From contig CALWLN010000032.1 of the NCBI GenBank assembly GCA_944381535.1, positions 1-64,000 on the forward strand: DNA of 64,000 nucleotides, written 5' to 3'. The DNA comes from an uncultured Lachnospiraceae bacterium (GTDB lineage: Bacteria; Bacillota; Clostridia; Lachnospirales; Lachnospiraceae). The position numbers and the translations under genes were made by a program. Positions 62,225-64,000 of this stretch are shown in pieces (position 1 is the first letter of the stretch; each line of letters opens with the position of its first letter). Below the pieces are notes generated by a model. It was given only the letters and a program-made list of their open reading frames with translations. It was not told the DNA's origin and did no database searches.

Positions 62225-63424
62225 TTACACAGAAAAAATCCACCTTGCCCTGTAATATCCCTGAAGAAAATGAATGGGTAAGGGGCCTCTGTATTCATCA
62301 AGATGAATCATCGAAAATGCCCTCCCATATAGTTCAAGGGCTTCTTCCGAAGGTGGACACCCCGGTGTCATAGCTGTTACAATAACAATATTTGCCACAT
62401 CCTGCAGCAGGAACTTGGTTGCCTGACCTTCATATATAGGGCAAAAATCAGGAAGTCCTTCCCATACGGAAACCTTTCGCTTTTCCATAGGAAGCCGGCG
62501 GAAATCATAGTGTTCATCTCCCATCTTGCGCAGGTTCGAAAGCAACGGCTCCAGATTTTTTACTTCTTTCAAAATATACTCCGACACCATATTCATCAGA
62601 TACTCATACTTTTCACGCCAGCCTGTATCCGGGTCTGCCTCCCTGCAGACATATAACGCAGCCTGCATTTGCTGTAATGTATAGAGGTGCCAGTAATCCT
62701 GCATTGGAAGAGATTTTCGATATGCCTCTTCCCTGACCTTCCGGTACATCATAAGCCAGTGTTCTTCTCCACTGGCCTCCCATGCAGCCAGGTAAATCAT
62801 TGGAAGCCTGCAATACTCATGATTTCCCAAAGTGTCCCCCCACATGATATTAACCAGGGTAGAACCTCCGTCCTCCCGCAGCATATCAAAATCATTTTCC
62901 GGAACAACATTGCGTTCGGCCCTTCTGGCGATTCCTGTCAAAGCTTCCGTTAGTTTCCTCCTTTCCTCCGCAGTACAGATTGACGAGTGAAGGTACCGAA
63001 AAGCGCCGAATACAAATAATGTATATTGATCTCTGGAGGAATCAATATAATGGCTTTTTCCATCTGCCGGCATAACACTGCGAGGCAAAAAGCCTTCCGA
63101 GCTGGCGGAGAATGCACAGCGCAGCATTCCTGCTATCAGCCGGTGGGCCACGCCCTGGATTTCCTTGCTGCCCTCCATTTCATAACGGCAAAGACAGGCA
63201 TCCAGCATCGTACCAGCATGAATCATGGCATCCTCCGTTCCGGTTCCATACCCGCACGGATTTGGCCATGAACGTACCGCTTCCTCCGGCAGGGGGCATT
63301 CCCTCTCATCCTCCACAGGAAAATCATAAAGCTGATCTGTTCTGGGGTCCAACAGTACTTTTGTCGTATACTCCCATGCCCGGTTGATCTCTTGTTCCGG
63401 GGGTAGCTTCGCACTCCAATCCAT
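62225..63424 (-). CDS. Unrecognised 399-residue protein in transporter operon
   Basis: I do not recognise a family with certainty. It has no signal peptide or membrane segment and is rich in helices with regularly spaced Tyr/Trp/Glu segments (GTGTEDAMIHAGTMLDACLC, GDTLGNHEYCRLPMIYLAAW), which suits an alpha/alpha-toroid like those of unsaturated glucuronyl hydrolases and other glycosidases. It starts 12 nt after the permease, so it belongs to that transcript. A carbohydrate-active role is inferred only from this. Confidence 0.6.
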   Translation of the reverse strand: MDWSAKLPPEQEINRAWEYTTKVLLDPRTDQLYDFPVEDERECPLPEEAVRSWPNPCGYGTGTEDAMIHAGTMLDACLCRYEMEGSKEIQGVAHRLIAGMLRCAFSASSEGFLPRSVMPADGKSHYIDSSRDQYTLFVFGAFRYLHSSICTAEERRKLTEALTGIARRAERNVVPENDFDMLREDGGSTLVNIMWGDTLGNHEYCRLPMIYLAAWEASGEEHWLMMYRKVREEAYRKSLPMQDYWHLYTLQQMQAALYVCREADPDTGWREKYEYLMNMVSEYILKEVKNLEPLLSNLRKMGDEHYDFRRLPMEKRKVSVWEGLPDFCPIYEGQATKFLLQDVANIVIVTAMTPGCPPSEEALELYGRAFSMIHLDEYRGPLPIHFLQGYYRARWIFSV

Positions 63425-63436
63425 GTCAAGTTCCTC

Positions 63437-64000
63437 CTAACCTTTCACCGAACCAATCATCACACCTTTCACAAAATGCTTCTGCACAAGCGGATAAAAC
63501 GCGAAAAGCGGTGCCGTAGAAACTACGATCAGCGCATACTTAATCAGATTACGCAGTTCTGTCATCTGCTCCGCCAGATCCGGATCTATCATGGTAGCGA
63601 AATCATTTTGTACAAGTACATTTTTCAAGAAAAGCTGCAATGGAAACAATTCTTTATCGGACAAATATAAAAAAGCATTAAAGTAAGCATTCCAATGACC
63701 CACTGCGTACCACAATGCCAGAACAGCAATCATAGCCTTGGACAAAGGCAGTACAATCCGGAAGAAAAACCGGGTATCGCTACAGCCATCCATTTTCGCA
63801 GCTTCCAGAAGCTCATCCGGAATATTGCGTTGGATAAAGGTTCTGGCCACAATCATATTGTATACGCTCATGCAGCCCGGCAGAAGCATGGCCCATACCG
63901 TGTTCATTATTTTTAGATTCTTAATCAGAATATAATTAGGAATCATTCCTCCACCAAAGAGCATTGTAAAAGTAAACAAGAACATGATGGGACCCTTGCC
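63437..64000 (-). CDS. Carbohydrate ABC transporter permease (LplC type, locus 3; partial)
   Basis: At least 187 residues, open to the right edge, so the N-terminus is outside the window. The frame continues beyond the internal Met at 63985. EAA loop EAAKMDGCSDTRFFFRIVLP and end KGVMIGSVKG identify it. A third oligosaccharide transporter in the window, linked to the 399-residue protein and probably to the GH-A gene downstream. Confidence 0.93.
   Translation of the reverse strand, partial: GKGPIMFLFTFTMLFGGGMIPNYILIKNLKIMNTVWAMLLPGCMSVYNMIVARTFIQRNIPDELLEAAKMDGCSDTRFFFRIVLPLSKAMIAVLALWYAVGHWNAYFNAFLYLSDKELFPLQLFLKNVLVQNDFATMIDPDLAEQMTELRNLIKYALIVVSTAPLFAFYPLVQKHFVKGVMIGSVKG

Noticed and set aside
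1..64000. CRISPR array, rRNA, tRNA, prophage
   Set aside because: Looked for regular short repeats with spacers, for conserved RNA cores and for phage structural genes and found none.

Overview
The window looks like a chromosomal segment of a gut-type Lachnospiraceae (Clostridia) bacterium. The signs are strong AGGAGG ribosome binding sites, three oligosaccharide ABC transporter loci of the LplB/LplC type (the third cut by the window edge), each beside an AraC-type regulator (membrane-anchored at the first two, soluble at the third), DUF5721, a KPVIYLYP-motif lipoprotein pair, VanZ and M56/BlaI modules, and moderately GC-rich coding sequence. The genus cannot be fixed from the sequence alone. 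No rRNA, tRNA, CRISPR array or complete insertion sequence was seen.

Region 1 (1-14.7 kb) is mostly housekeeping: a partial DegV protein, a transglutaminase-like lipoprotein, an M18 aminopeptidase, DUF5721, a cold-shock protein, a decayed reductase, flavin reductase, aldo/keto reductase, an LspA-like peptidase, an Rpn/PDDEXK protein, an S8 subtilase, a long-linker ClpX and a response regulator/histidine kinase/membrane protein operon. Region 2 (14.8-25 kb) is carbohydrate locus 1: LplB-LplC-solute-binding protein read leftward, a divergent membrane AraC regulator with an FAD oxidoreductase behind it, then GH3 and a mutarotase-like gene. Region 3 (25-34.1 kb) holds an AT-rich HEPN/MNT toxin-antitoxin pair, a sigma/anti-sigma-like/VanZ operon, a roughly 300-bp imperfect palindrome, and a five-gene operon alternating KPVIYLYP proteins with three serpin lipoproteins behind an ECF-like promoter. 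Region 4 (34.2-38.5 kb) has a BlaI repressor with two operators, its M56 partner broken by an internal deletion, a DUF1287 protein and an AAA-ATPase/nuclease-like protein.

Region 5 (about 38.6-46.2 kb) is a compositionally different, lower-GC cassette of six same-strand genes: AI/FI-type isomerase, GatZ/KbaZ-like protein, ROK kinase, HAD phosphatase, ROK repressor and GH2 glycosidase, behind a consensus promoter with an embedded palindrome. On its right lie two gene stubs: a DUF1287 C-terminus and the first codons of an MBL-fold lactonase.

Region 6 (46.4-64 kb) is carbohydrate loci 2 and 3. Locus 2 is one long leftward operon (solute-binding protein, two permeases, SDR, enolase-superfamily dehydratase, GH10, RraA-like, truncated MBL) with a divergent membrane AraC regulator. 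Locus 3 has an MBL-dehydratase-SDR operon divergent from an AraC regulator, followed by a GH-A clan glycosidase, an unrecognised 399-residue protein and a permease cut by the window edge. Together loci 2 and 3 read like a non-phosphorylative oxidative sugar route: glycosidase, import, sugar dehydrogenase (SDR), lactonase (MBL), aldonate dehydratase (enolase superfamily), and possibly an RraA-type aldolase. The substrate cannot be read from the sequence.
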